A DNA stretch of 64,000 nt. It comes from Cyclaneusma minus (taxonomy: Eukaryota; Ascomycota; Leotiomycetes; Marthamycetales; Marthamycetaceae). Each line of letters starts with the position of its first letter. Positions within the stretch are counted from its first letter, which is position 1. Positions 11,864-24,570 of the stretch are shown piece after piece. Made by a program: the position numbers and the translations under genes. The stretch is from contig JAKZHN010000008.1 in assembly GCA_037179335.1 (NCBI GenBank), positions 310,001 through 374,000 of the forward strand. Direction: 5' to 3'. Below the pieces are notes generated by a model. The model saw only the letters and a program-made list of their open reading frames with translations, was not told where the DNA came from and did no database searches.

Positions 11864-13041
11864 TCAAGCCAAAGAGCCACTAGAGCGTTGACTTTCCACG
11901 TCCCGAGAGCTGTCGACTTTTGCGTCCTGGTCACTGATCTCCACATTCCGCGATTTCCAAGAACTGGGTAGGAATCCGCTTGACCAGCTAGCCAGCTTCG
12001 CAAGCCATATGTTGTCCCTCAACAAGAAGCTCAGCGTCGGTATGCAGGCCACGATGGCAGCGAGTCCACCTTCTAACATAGACCAATACAACATTGTTGT
12101 CACAGTTTCTGTGAGGGAGCAAGAGAATCGTCATTAGCGTTGAAATCCGAGGAAATTTATTTCTGTAGAGAAGAGAAATAGTACATACGATTAAGATCAT
12201 ATCCAGCCCCGTAAGATTGGTTCAACACGATCATGTAAATGATCAGGCGTGCTATAGCTGCCGCAAACGACATGATGCCGACAGCAAAAATGCCTGTGAC
12301 GGCTAATTTCTTTTGTGTCGACATATCCAGGCGCCAAATCTATCAACTCTAGTTAGCGATATATATCCAGGTTGGAAGAGAATGTCAGTAGGGTTTCTGT
12401 ACCGAAGGCATAGGGAAGATCAAAATGATAAAGTCCATGATCAGATCTGATATCTGGTTCGCCTTTTCTGGTGTAATCCCATCGCACCCTGACGCTGACA
12501 GTTCTGCAAGTGGCGCCCAGTGGATAGCCACATTTTTACCGCACCCAAAGATAAGTGCCATCAAAAATCCCACAGACCAGAGGACTATGATAAACAGAAG
12601 AGCCTTGGAGGCCCAGTCCATCACAGATCCGCGACGACTGACGAAGATCCGTCGAATAAAAAAGACGATGCTGGCTTTGATGAAGCACAACTCGAAGCAT
12701 TGGAGAAACTGAAACGCAAATTCGAGCTTTGCTTCTGTCTCATAGGCCGAGTTGAAAAGTGCGTAGGCCTCTGTAGCCTCGGTACCGCTCGGCACAGGTG
12801 TGGGATAGCCCATGACCCCCAACTGTTCTCCTACCATGAAGCAAACACCCATGCCCGTGAGGAAGATGACGCCAAAAATGGCGAGCCAGTCATCGGGCCC
12901 AAGCTTCTGATTTTGCAAGCGTCGTACATGCAGGCGTGCGACTGCAAGAACAATGCACACAAGGGGGAGTGACAGGCCGATCGAGAACACCTCGCCGGGT
13001 GTGACGAAGGAAAAAGGGAGTGTTTCCCATTGTGTGGCCAT
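11864..13041 (-). CDS. Rhodopsin-domain integral membrane protein (PTH11-like)
   Basis: Seen: three exons, 13041-12403, 12339-12189 and 12108-11864, with introns of 63 and 80 bp, giving 344 codons in phase. Hydrophobic segments include GLSLPLVCIVLAVARL, WLAIFGVIFLTGMGVC, FCIKASIVFFIRRIF-like and ALLFIIVLWSVGFLMALIF, then segments either side of the first splice and TTMLYWSMLEGGLAAIVACIP near the end. This makes about seven membrane spans. Motifs shared with the fungal family include the DDW of the first loop, FFIRRIF, W..D at exon 2 and the ExGLAAIVAC span. The C-terminal ~55 residues are hydrophilic. Known: this large Pezizomycotina family includes PTH11-type receptors, though most members have no known ligand. 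No CFEM domain at the N-terminus. Plasma membrane location is inferred. The next gene downstream on the same strand is the broken GNAT gene. Confidence 0.85.
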
Positions 13042-13383
13042 TTTGGCTCGAGCGTATTCGCAGTGAAACTAATGACGATCTTGTGGGGTAGATTCTCGTG
13101 GTGACTGGACAAGGAATTGAGTAGAGTGGATGATCCATCTATTGTGTGAGCTTCCACAAGGATCTTATATTCAAGTATGCTGGACTTTTTGGGGGCTGTT
13201 GGTACTGTGCCGTGTATGCCTTGGGGCGGAGCCTGGGCCGGAAGTAGCCACAGGTAAAACTAACCTATACAGTACCGAGCCAGGATTTTAATTCCCTCCC
13301 TGTTAGCCACGTGCAGGAGTGGAGTTGCTTTGGTGGGACTGGGCTTGGCGGCGTTGCTTTTTCCAATTGGCGCAATTTGAAGC

Positions 13384-13598
13384 TGTCGGAACCACTACAA
13401 CACCATGTTGGTGTTGGGGGTGCGTAGCTTCGGACCGGCTAGCGGTCCGACGTCCCCCTGGCAACTACCCCTGCAGGACAAAGGGTATATAGCTTAAAGA
13501 GCTCTCTATTTTTTTGTTTTTAATTAATAACTAATCAATTATTTACTCTTTATTATTTAAATATATATTTTTTTATTTATATTACAATAAATCCAATA
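13384..13598. repeat. Left LTR of element A
   Basis: 215 bp, begins TGTCGGAACCAC. It contains the small palindrome CGGACCG-GCTAG-CGGTCCG and a TATA-like GGGTATATAGC. The outer ~120 bp are unmutated and the inner ~90 bp are turned AT-rich. Confidence 0.92.
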
Positions 13599-16500
13599 TT
13601 AATTAGTATTTTTTTTATTAAGAAATACAAATTAGCTAGAATTATTTTAAAAAGACCTGCCCGTTTTAAATTGCAGATGCTAATTTTTCTTTACTATTTG
13701 CCTATTATTTGCGCGTTGAGCAAATTTGTAAAAAAAAAGGATTTTTTTAAAAAAGAATTTTTTAAATCGATTTTTATTGGTTTAAATATGCTTTTAACAA
13801 TTGAATTTGCGTTTATTATGCATTCTTTTTAAAAAATATTTTCATTAAATTATAATATAATTTGGATTAAGCTATTTAAATTGAAATTCTATTAAATTTT
13901 TATTTTTTCTATTTTTGAATTTATTTTTTTCTATTTTTAATTTTTATTATATTAAATTTAAATTTAAAAAAATTCAATTTCAATAAAAATAGCAAATTTT
14001 GTTTTTTTGGCAATTTTAATTTTATATTTTTTGAAATTTTCGCAAATACTTATTTAATTAATAAAATTATTTAATAAAAGATTTAAAGCAATTTAAAAAG
14101 CAAGAATCGGGCTAATAATAATTTATTTAAAAATTTGAATTGCAATAATTTTAGCGATAATTTTTAAATATTAATTTTTCAATTTTAAAAATTTTAGAAT
14201 TTCTTTTTGAAAATTGCTATATAAATAATTTTAAAAAAAATTTACAATAAACTATTTTTTAGCCTGCTTTTTAATATTTGCAATAATAATAATAAATTCG
14301 CTATTATTATATTTATTTTAATATTTAATTATTTTATATTTTTTATATTATTTATTTAATTTTTAAATATAATTTCCAATATTTATAATTTTGAATTTAA
14401 AAACGGCTTAATTTTTATAATTTTAAATATTTTTTTATTTGCAAAATTAATTATTAAATAAATTAAATACGCTAAATAAATTAAAAAATATATTACTGCT
14501 AATTTCAATTTTATAAATTAGCGCAATTAAATTTTTATTGCAATTGCTATTGCTTTTTTAAAAGCTTAAAATAAAATTTATTTTTTTAGCCAAAAATTTA
14601 TTTATAAATTTTTTTAAAATAAATTTAATATTTAGTTTTATAAATAAATTGCCGCACTATTTGCCAATTTTTTTTTAAATTTTTTAGCTATTTAGCTTTT
14701 TTTTTAATAAAAAGAATTATAATTTTTTTTTATAATATTTTTTAATTTTCCAATATTTTTGCAATTGTCGCAATTGCTTTAGAAATGCTATTTTGGCTAA
14801 TAAGCAAATTGGAAAAAATAAAATTAAATAGAAAATTTTATTTGCTAGAATTATAGCTAATATATAAAATATTAAAAAAGCGCTAAATTTAGGAATTTTT
14901 AAATATTTTTATTCGCAATTATATTATTTTAAATAAAAATTTTAATTTTTTATTTATAAATATAATAAATACCAATAATAAAATAAATATATTAATAAAT
15001 TTCGGTTTTTGAAATTTTAATATTATTTTAAAAATAAAATAAATTTCAAATATATAAATGCGAATATTTATTTGCAATATCAATAATAATATAAATGCCA
15101 ATTTACTATTATAAAATATTGAAAATAAATTTGCCAAAATTTAAAATATTTAAAATATTTAGCAGCTAAGCTAAATATTGCAAATATTGCAATTAGCATT
15201 ATTTTTTTAATATAATTAATTTTTGAATTCTTTTTTAAATTTTAATTAAAATTTTTATAAATTAAATTAATAATCTAATTATTATTAGCAATAATTAGCA
15301 AATATTTTAATTTAGCTTTTATATAATTAGCAAGCATATAAAATATTATATAATATTTATATTTAATTTAATTAAATAATATTATTATTGGCTTGCAATT
15401 TTTTAATTATAATATTTATTTTTATAATATAAATAAATAAAAATATTTTTAAGCAATTTAGTAATTTCGCAAAGCTTTATATTAATAATTTTGCAAAATT
15501 TAAAAATAAATTTATAAATATTTTAAATTAAAAGCTAGAAATTTATATTATTAATTGCTAAAATACTGGTTTTTTTGCAAAAAAGATTTTTTAAAAATTT
15601 GCTATTATATTAAAAAACAAAGTATTTTAATTTTATTTATATAAAATTATAGAAAAGATATTTTTATATTATAATATTATTTTAAAATTTAAAAAGCATT
15701 TTAAAATCAAAGCTAATTAATAAAAATATATTATTATATAGCAAAATCTCTATTTATATAATATTTCCAAATTTAAAAAAAATAAAAATAAATTTTTAAT
15801 TTATTATTTTAATTTTTTTTTTAAAATATTTATTATTTATATTGATTTTGGCATTAATTATAATAAGGAAAAAAGCTTTTGGGCAAAGTTTATTAATATT
15901 TATTTCAATATAAAAAAATATAAATTTGTGATTTTTAGACTAATTAGAATTTTTAAAATTTTTAGCGCCAAAATTTATATAAATATAATTAATATTATAT
16001 TAATAGCAAATATTGCAAATTCAAATAGCAAAAGTTTTCCAAAAATATTAAATTTTATATTTAAAAATATTATATATATAGAATTTTTAGCTATTATTTA
16101 AAAAATTATAAAAATAAAAATTGCTATAAAATAAGGCAATAAAAATAGAGAAATGCAATTAAATTTGCGAATTAAATTTATATTTATAATTTTTTTTTAA
16201 TATAAAAATAAATTTCTATTTAAAATTAAAAATAGTATTAAAGAATTTTAAGCTTTATTTATTTAATAGGCTATTAAAGCTTTTAATATTAAAGATTTTA
16301 CAATTAAAATTGAATTTAAAATAAATATTAAAAGTGAAATAAATATATTAAATAGCCCGATTTTTAGCGTATTTTATTATATAAATATTGGCAATATTTT
16401 AAATAATAAATTTGCTATTTAATTATAAAAAATATTATTTATATTTTAAAATAATTAAATTTTATATATAATAATTAATATAAATTTTAAAAATCCGGCC

Positions 16501-17124
16501 AATATATTTATTTTTTAATTAAAATATATTTAATAAATATTTTAAAATATTTTCTCCAATATTAAAGCAGCCAATATATTTTTTATAAAATATAAGCAAT
16601 TTTTGGCTTTGCAGCAATTTTTTTTTAATTTAATATTTAATAAATTTTATTTAGAAAAATACTATATTTAATTTGGCAAAAATAATTGCTATTTTATTGG
16701 TATTGCTAATATTTTTTTTTAATTTTTTTTTTATATTATTAAAATTAAAATATTAATTTTGCTATATATTAATAATATAAATTAATTAAATATTTAATTT
16801 AATAATATTAAAAATATTTTTAAATATAGCTTTTATAAAATTCCAATTATTTGCAAATAAAATTATTTATAATTTTTATTTAATTTTTATTTTTTTAATA
16901 TATTAAAATAATATTATTTTTAAAGAAATTTTATTAATATTAAAAATTTTAAAATAATTTTAAAATTATAAATGATTAAATTGGAATTTTAAAACTTATA
17001 CCGCCGTATTAAATATAATTTAATTTTAAAAATAAAGCAGCTTTTGCAAAAAACTAATAAAAAAATTTTTTTTTTTTTTGGAAAAAATTATTAAATATTG
17101 CTATTAATATTAAATAAATAATTT

Positions 17125-17291
17125 TGTCACGGCGCAGGGCAGGGTCTAGGGTAGACATGTATTGTAAGCTGGAAAAGGAAGCTCTCCAGCCAAAATAGGA
17201 CTTTAAAAATCCTTTATAAAGCTACAATGCTAATGGTATATGCTATGCATATAACTATGCCTAAAATATAGCCCAAAATTATTTTATAATA
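17125..17291 (-). repeat. 3' LTR of element B (left copy)
   Basis: 167 bp. The outer ~80 bp (TGTCACGGCGCAGGGC...) are GC-normal. The inner half is AT-converted and ends TTTTATAATA, where the right copy reads TTCCGTGACA. Confidence 0.92.
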
Positions 17292-19799
17292 ATACCCTTA
17301 ATCAAAATCGCTATTTATTCCAAATAGCGCTAAAAAATAGCCTATAGTTTTTTAATTATAAATATTAAATATTAAATATTTATATTTTCATTTATAAAAA
17401 CCATATAATTTTCTTTTTCTTTATTATCGCTCCCAATATTACCTTTTTTGGCCTTTTTTTTTAAATAATGCTGCAGCTGCTAATTGGTTTATTAAAATAG
17501 CTGGCTATTTTGCTAAAATAAATAGCAGTATTAATTATGCTTTTTTATATTATAATGCCTATTTAATTAAAAAGTCTAATAGGCCTGGCTTAATTAAATA
17601 TTACTAATATTATTTTTAAAAATACTTTTTATATTTATATAAATCTGCTTTTAATTGCCAGCTAGGCCTATAATTTTTTTATTTAATTTAATAAATAAAT
17701 TTCCAATTTAATTTTAAATTTTAATTATAGATATTTAAAATACTATTAAATTTCCATTTCTCAATTATTTTCTGGATATTTTTTTTTTTAATATCCGGCT
17801 TTTAATATTTTTGCTTTTTGCTTTGTTAATTTTATTCTAATTAAATAAATTTTTTAATTTTAATTTTAATTTTAAAAGAAATATATAAAATACTAAAAAA
17901 TCTTTATATTATTTAAAAAATTTAAACAATATACCCTTTTATAAATTTTATTTATTAGCCAAAAACCATTTTTTTTTATCAAACAATTTATTTTTATATT
18001 TTTAATATTAATATATACCAGCTAATCTAATTTAAATATTAAAATTTTTAAATAATAATAATTAGCATTTTTCTTATATTTATTAATAAACTATTGGGCC
18101 AAAGCTTTTAATTAAATATAAATTCTTTTTATGCAATCTGCTATTATATTTGCTTTATAAAAGCTTTATTTTTAAATAATTATTATATTTAAAAAGCATA
18201 GCTAAAAAAACTCTATTCCTATTTAAAAATAATATTTATAATTTGCAAAATATAATATAATTTCTATTATTTTTAAAATTTAATTATTTGCAGCAAATTT
18301 TATTAATAGCAGTCAATTTATTCAATTATTTTATACAAATAAAATAAAACTTCGAAAATATTATTTCAAATAAATATTTAGCTTTTTTATTTGGCCATTA
18401 ATTTTAAAATAAAATAAAAATAATAATTTCAAATTAATTTTCAATTATTTAAATAAATATTTTCAAAATTAAAAAACAAATTAAATTTCTTTATTAAAAA
18501 TAATATTATTTAAAATATTATAAATGCTATAAATTTAATAAAAAAAAGCTTTTGCTAATTTTTTTGCTTTTAAATTTTTTATAAAAATAAAATATTTTAT
18601 TTTGATAAATTTGCAAATTATTATTATAATATATTAATATATTTAATTATACCATTTGCATTTAAATAAAAAAATAATATAATTTATAAAAATATTTAAT
18701 TAAATTTTAAATAGCATTAATAAAAATTGCAAATATTTTAGAAATAATAATTTTAATATTTTAATTTTATTACAAAATTCACATTTTTTAATATATTTAG
18801 CTATATTTCTTAATATTTTTAGCCATTAATAATATTAGCTAATATTAACCAAAATTTTAATTCTTTTAAAATATCCCATTAAGGCTATTAAATAATACCT
18901 ATAAATAATCTAAATAGCTATATTTGGGTTATTTTTTCTAGGCCTTTTAATATAATTCTTTTTTTTTAAAATAAAAAAATTAAATATTTGCTTTTTAAAA
19001 ATTAAGCATAATTTTTTTAGCCAAGCCCTAAAATTTTTATTTTTTAAAGCTACTAATACTGCTATTGCAATATTTAATATTTTATACCCTTATTTAATAA
19101 TTTTTTTAATAGGCTTTTCCAAATTTTCTTTAAAATTTAAAATTACTATTAAAATTAAATAAATTTTTTCTATTATTAAATTCTATAAAGCCTTAAATAA
19201 AAATTTGAATTTTAATAATAAAATTTTTAATTTATATTAAATCTTTTTATTTTTAATATATTAAAGCCAATTTTCAAAACATCGGCTTAATATATTTAAT
19301 TTAATTATTTAAATTTCTAGCTTATAAATAATTTTAAAATTAAAGCTAAAAAAAATTAAATTATTGAATTTGTTTTTAATTAAGCTATTTAATTATTATA
19401 AAATATTTTAAATTATTATAATTTCTTTAAATTTCAATTTTTTTTAGCAATTTCTAAATTTTCAATTTCTATTTTTTTAAATATTTAATTATAATTAGAA
19501 GTTTCTTATTATAAATTTTATAATTGTATTTAGCAAAATTATAAATTTTAAAAAAATAAATTACAAATTAAAAAATGCTATTATTTCCATATTAAAAAAG
19601 CATTTTTTTAAAATATAATTTAAAACATTTATTTTCAAAATTATATATTTCTTATAATTAAAAAAGGCCAGAATTAAAGCTAAAATAAATATTTATTTAA
19701 ATTAATTAAAAGCATTTTATTAAATTATTTTCCATATTTATTTTACTTTCTTTTCAATTAAATTATTTAATAATTTGGCTATTTTAAAAAAAATTCTAA

Positions 19800-20035
19800 A
19801 TAAACCGTTTATAAAAATTGGCAAATTCTATAAATTTTTAAAAATCCCAAATATATATAAATAATTTCCAAATTAAAATAATTAAAATTTTATTTAAATT
19901 TATTTTTATATTATTTAATATAATATAAAATTTTAAATATTTAATTTAAATAATTTCAAATTCGCATTTAAAAATATTAATTTAAAAGCCTGCATTTTTT
20001 AAATAGCAAATTATTTTCCAAATATATTTTCTATA
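19800..20035 (-). pseudogene. Gypsy reverse transcriptase C-terminal relic (element B)
   Basis: Read on the minus strand through several stops, the pattern is LKNAGFKLIFLNANL, then YLYIFGIFKNL and NLPIFING. It corresponds to the Gypsy block LxxAGLxLxxxKCxF...YLGxxIS...GFANFYRRF. The stops and substitutions are those that G>A/C>T change would give. Confidence 0.65.
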
Positions 20036-22130
20036 TTTTTTTAAATTATTTAAAAAAATCAAAATATTATTTAAATAAATTTTATAAATTTTATTTAATA
20101 AATTAAATAAAATATTATTAATATAATGCTAAGATAAAATTAAAGCATTATAAAATTTAAAAGGCATAATTAAAAATTTAAATAAACCAAAATAAATAAT
20201 AAATTTTTTTTTTTATTTTTTTTTTTCGCTATTTTTAATTTATTAAATACGGCAATAATATTAAATTTAATATAAATTTTTGCTTTATATATAGTATTTA
20301 GAATTTCTTTAATTAGAAAAAAAAAATTAATAATAATATAATTCAGATTTTTATAATTTTAGCAAATTTTAACTCCTTTTCCAAACTTGATAATTAGCAT
20401 TAATAATATAATATATTTAAATTTTAATTTCCGAATAAATTTATAAAAAAACTATTTATTAAGCTATTTTCTTATATATTTTAATTTTTTAAATAAAAAA
20501 AAGCAATTTTTATAATAAAATAGCTTTATACCAAATAGAAATTCAATTCTATAATTCCAAAATCGTTTAAAAAAAATTATTAATTTTTTTTAAAAAAAAA
20601 TATCCAGTATATTTTAAAACTATTTAGAAAGCTTATTTTAAATCTCTTTATTATTTATAATAGCTTTCTTTTTTATAAATTTAGCAATATTCTTTTCAAT
20701 TATTTTATTTAATTTATTTATATTTTAAAAAATATAAATATATTTTTTAAAATAGCAAAAAGCCAGAACATGATTATATATTAATAAAAATAAAAAGCAT
20801 AGCTTATTTAAATATTTTTAATTAATAAAAATATTTTTTATATAAAATTTGGCAATTTAAAAAATTCTATACTGCATATATATAATTTTTTTTAATTTTA
20901 AAAATTTATTAAATTTAGCCCAAATAATTTTTATATACTAAATTTCATTTTAATAAGCAAATATAATAAAATTAATTGCAGCAATTATTTTAATATTATT
21001 TATATCTAGTCTAAAATAATAAATATTTATTATTAATTAAAAAATAAAAATAAATGCATTTAATAATAAAAATATATATTTTTTATATTTTTAATAATAA
21101 TATAAACTTTACCAGCTATTTTCCTAGCAAAATAAAAAAAAATTAAAAAGCTGCTATAAATTATATAGACCTTTATTTTAAATTCTTTTAAAAAAAAATT
21201 ATAATATAAAAATCTCTTTTTAAAATCAAAATTTAATTAATTTTAAAAAAAAAATCCATTTTCAAATATACTAATTCTTTATTTATATTTTTTAAATTAA
21301 TAGGATATAAATTAGCCTATAAAATAGAAAAAATATCTATTTAAAAATTAATTTATTTAGCATTAGAAATACCAATTTAAAAAATATAAATAATAATATT
21401 ATAAAAATTAATTTATTTTTCAATTTATTTAAAGCAATATTTTAAAAGCAAAAGAAATATATTAAAACTAGCCAATATCTATAAAAAAAGCATATTCTAG
21501 CATAATATTTAATTTTTTAATAAAATATTCTTTTTATTTAATTAATATTAAAATTATAATATTTCAATTATAAAAATCCAAAAATTATTAAAATAAAAAA
21601 AAATTATTAAAACAAATACCTATTTTTTAATATAATTATTAATAGCCATTTTTGCAATTAAAATTTCTATAATTAATAATGCTAATTTGCCATTAATTAA
21701 TACTAGCTATTTTAATTTAAAAAATTAAAGCAAAAGAAATTAATATTTTCTAGCAAAATTCCAATTAATAAAACCAATTTTAAAATATTTATTATTAATT
21801 AAAATAATTACAAAAAAAATTATATATTTAAAAAATTAAAAAAAATTAATTAATATTAATTGGGAGCTTTTATTAAATTGTAATTTTAATAATATATTAT
21901 TTTTTAAGCATTAAAACTATAGAAAAATTATATTATATTATTTTTAATTTTATAAAATCCTTTAATTGCAATTTAAATTAAAAAAAATTATTTTCCAATT
22001 TTTAATTATTTTAATTAGCGGCAAAAAAAGCTTAAATAAGGTCCAAATCCATAATATAAAAGCGGTTTTAATATTTTTCACGGCTATTATTTTTAATTCT
22101 TTTTTAATTATTATTTTGATTTTAATTATT

Positions 22131-22319
22131 TTAATATTTATTATTATGGCTTTTAAAATTACTATTATAATTGCCAAATTTATTACGGCCATTATTTCGT
22201 TTTTTAAATTTACTATAATTTTTAAATTTATTACTATTATAATTTTTTCTAGCATTAGCTTGCTTTTTTTTACTATATTCTATATTAATATGTCCGGAAA
22301 ACTTATAATAAAAACACAC
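22131..22319 (-). pseudogene. Gag zinc-knuckle relic (element B)
   Basis: A 62-codon minus-strand frame starts CFYYKFSGHINIEY, followed by a Lys/Asn-rich stretch. The layout fits the CCHC knuckle C-x2-C-x3-GH-x4-C with the second and last Cys replaced by Tyr (TGC/TGT to TAC/TAT by G>A). The basic tail is usual for Gag nucleocapsid. Confidence 0.65.
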
Positions 22320-23083
22320 CTTATGCTATTTGCAATATTTTTATTATTGCTTTTTAAATATATTATACAATGCCTTTAAAAACACTAATAGATTTATAAA
22401 ATTTTTATAATTATAATTATAATAATAATTATAAATTACAGCAGCAATAATTTGCTAAAGCTTATTTAAAATAAATTTAAAATTATTATATTTAGCAATC
22501 TTAATGCTAAATTAGTATTTCTTCTTAATATATATATATATATATATTTTTTTTGCTAATATTTTAAAAATATTTAATTTATTTATTATAAATTGCAAAA
22601 TTTAATATTTTATATAAAAGCTTAATTCTGCTAGCCAAAATATTTAAAATTTTAATATACAATTTATTTATTTTTAATTTTGAAATAAATTTGGCCTAAT
22701 TAGCTATATAGCTATATTCTAATTAAAATGCAATAAAAATTATAATATTTTGCTTTAAAATATAAAAATACTATTAGATTTTTTTAATTTTATTTAAATT
22801 TTTTTTAAAAATATTAAAAACTATATTAGCAATTTGCCAAAATTATTTTCTATTATTAAAAAAATTATTAATAATCTAATTAAATTAAATTTTATATTAA
22901 ATCTTGCAGCATTTTTCCAGCTAGCCAGCAATATATTAAAGCTTTTTATATTCCAAGCTAAAAATATCCTTATTTATTGCTATAATGCATTAAATTTTTA
23001 AAGCCCAATTTAAAAATGCTTTTTAATATTTAAATGGCTAAAATTCGTTTTTAAAAGAATTTTTAAAATTTTTAATTTTCCAG

Positions 23084-23084
23084 C

Positions 23085-23108
<24 letters not shown>
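23084..23108. repeat. Poly(A) run of about 25 bp
   Basis: An uninterrupted A tract within element B near the gag relic. It is probably RIP-converted purine-rich sequence or slippage. Confidence 0.8.
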
Positions 23109-23115
<7 letters not shown>

Positions 23116-23735
23116 AAAATTATTAATTGCAATCGCTATTTATTATAATTTATTTTTTAAATACTTATTAACTTCTTTTAGCTTATTATTTTTAATTTGA
23201 TTTTTATTTAAAAAAATTTAAAAAAAAGCAATGCCCTTATTTTATTAATTTAATTTAATATTTTTATTATTAATTTTAAAATTTGCATATTATAAAAAAA
23301 ATTAATTATAATTAAAATATATTAAAATTGCGCAATTTTATTTTTAATGCAAAAAATAATTTATTTTTTAGCAAATTTCCAAAGCAATTTAATAATAAAA
23401 ATCCTTATTTTATTAACCCGCTTAATAATATTAGCAAAATAAAAATAATAATTTTTTAAAATAGCAATAATAGCAGCTGTATAATTTATTGCAATAGCTA
23501 TAATATTAATAATAATTAAAACTTTAAAATTTTAAATTAAATACAAAAGCAAAATTAAAGCTAGTAAAAATAATTTTACGCAAAAAATATTGGCAAAATT
23601 AAAAATAGTAAAATTGCTAAAATTTGGAATTAGGGCTATATACGCTATTGCAAAAATCGCAAAATAAAAAATTGAATTCGCAAAAATTAAAGGCATTTGG
23701 AAATTTAAATTAATTAATAAAAAAAACTTATAAAT

Positions 23736-23902
23736 TATTACGGCGCAAAGCAGAATTTAAAATAAATATATATTATAAATTGGAAAAAAAAGCTTTTTAA
23801 TTAGAATAAAATTTTAAAAATCCCCTATAAGGCTACGGTGCTAGCGGTATATGCTGTGCACGTGACTATGCCTAAGGCATGGCCCAAGATTGTTCCGTGA
23901 CA
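23736..23902 (-). repeat. 5' LTR of element B (right copy)
   Basis: 167 bp. It begins TATTACGG (RIP form of TGTCACGG). The outer ~80 bp are nearly unmutated, ending CCGTGACA. Confidence 0.92.
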
Positions 23903-24084
23903 AATTTAATATTGGGCCAATTTAAATTTTGAATTTATAATAATTGCGAATTTAATTATAAAATTTTGGTTAATTTAATAATTATTGGAAAATAAAAAGC
24001 AATTTATATTATTAATTTGGCTATTGGCTTTTAAATAATTTAATTTATTAAATTTAAAAAAGCAATTAATATTTAAAAAGGCCC

Positions 24085-24176
24085 CTATAATGCAATAGTA
24101 AGATTCTCACATTGCGCCGGGAAGGCTTATTTGTATAATATATAAAAAGTCGCGGATTCGAATCCCGCTGAAAATA
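24085..24176 (+). ncRNA. tRNA-like module with A-box and B-box
   Basis: TAATGCAATAG (about 24088-24098) is what TGGTGCAGTGG, a typical A-box, becomes after G>A change. At 24152-24168, GCGGA-TTCGAAT-CCCGC forms a canonical T-arm: a 5-bp stem, one pair broken by G>A, and a 7-nt TTCGAAT loop. The segment between contains a 30-nt AT-rich insert. The flanking acceptor halves do not pair, so this is a tRNA-derived promoter head and not a working tRNA gene. Confidence 0.55.
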
Positions 24177-24429
24177 CCCTGGCTTTTCGCCAAATTTACT
24201 AAGAATTAAAAAACGGCTATTGCGAAATAATTAAAATTACAGCTGCAGAGCACCAATTGCAAAAAAAGCGTATCCGGCGCAAAGAAAATAAAAATTACCT
24301 AAGGGGTTAAAAAATCCGAACCCGGCCAAAAATCGGGAAAACACCATTTAATTGGCTAAATTGGTCCAAACCTTATTAGAATAGCAAGGGAAATACCAAT
24401 TAGCTTACTACTAAAGCATTTCTAAACCC

Positions 24430-24570
24430 CATTCAAAGCTTTTATTAATTAATACAATGATTACTTAAAGCTTTTATTAAAAAGCCATTTAAAGCTTTTA
24501 TTAAAAGCCCACGGGCAAAGCAGGGCAGCCATTTAAAGCTCTCATTAAAGACTTATAGGCAAAGCAGGAA
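24430..24570 (+). repeat. Degenerate short repeats inside the SINE-like element
   Basis: The motif TTAAAGCTTTTATTAA or close variants occurs four times (about 24432, 24464, 24488, 24532). GGCAAAGCAGG occurs twice after it (about 24514, 24558). Confidence 0.65.

Larger units (their letters stand above)
17125..23902 (-). mobile_element. Ty3/Gypsy retrotransposon B, minus strand, RIP-degraded
   Basis: Seen: 167-bp LTRs at 17125-17291 and 23736-23902, with ends TGTCACGG..CCGTGACA, an 8-bp perfect inverted terminus. They are flanked by AATTT on both sides (17120-17124 and 23903-23907). On the minus strand a Gag zinc-knuckle relic lies nearest the right LTR, and a Gypsy reverse transcriptase end lies further left. 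The order on that strand is therefore LTR-gag-pol-LTR. Length 6,778 bp. Inactive. Confidence 0.92.

Noticed and set aside
24085..24176. Functional tRNA gene
   Set aside because: The T-arm is good, but acceptor halves do not pair, the anticodon arm cannot be formed with a 7-nt loop, and a 30-nt insert is present.
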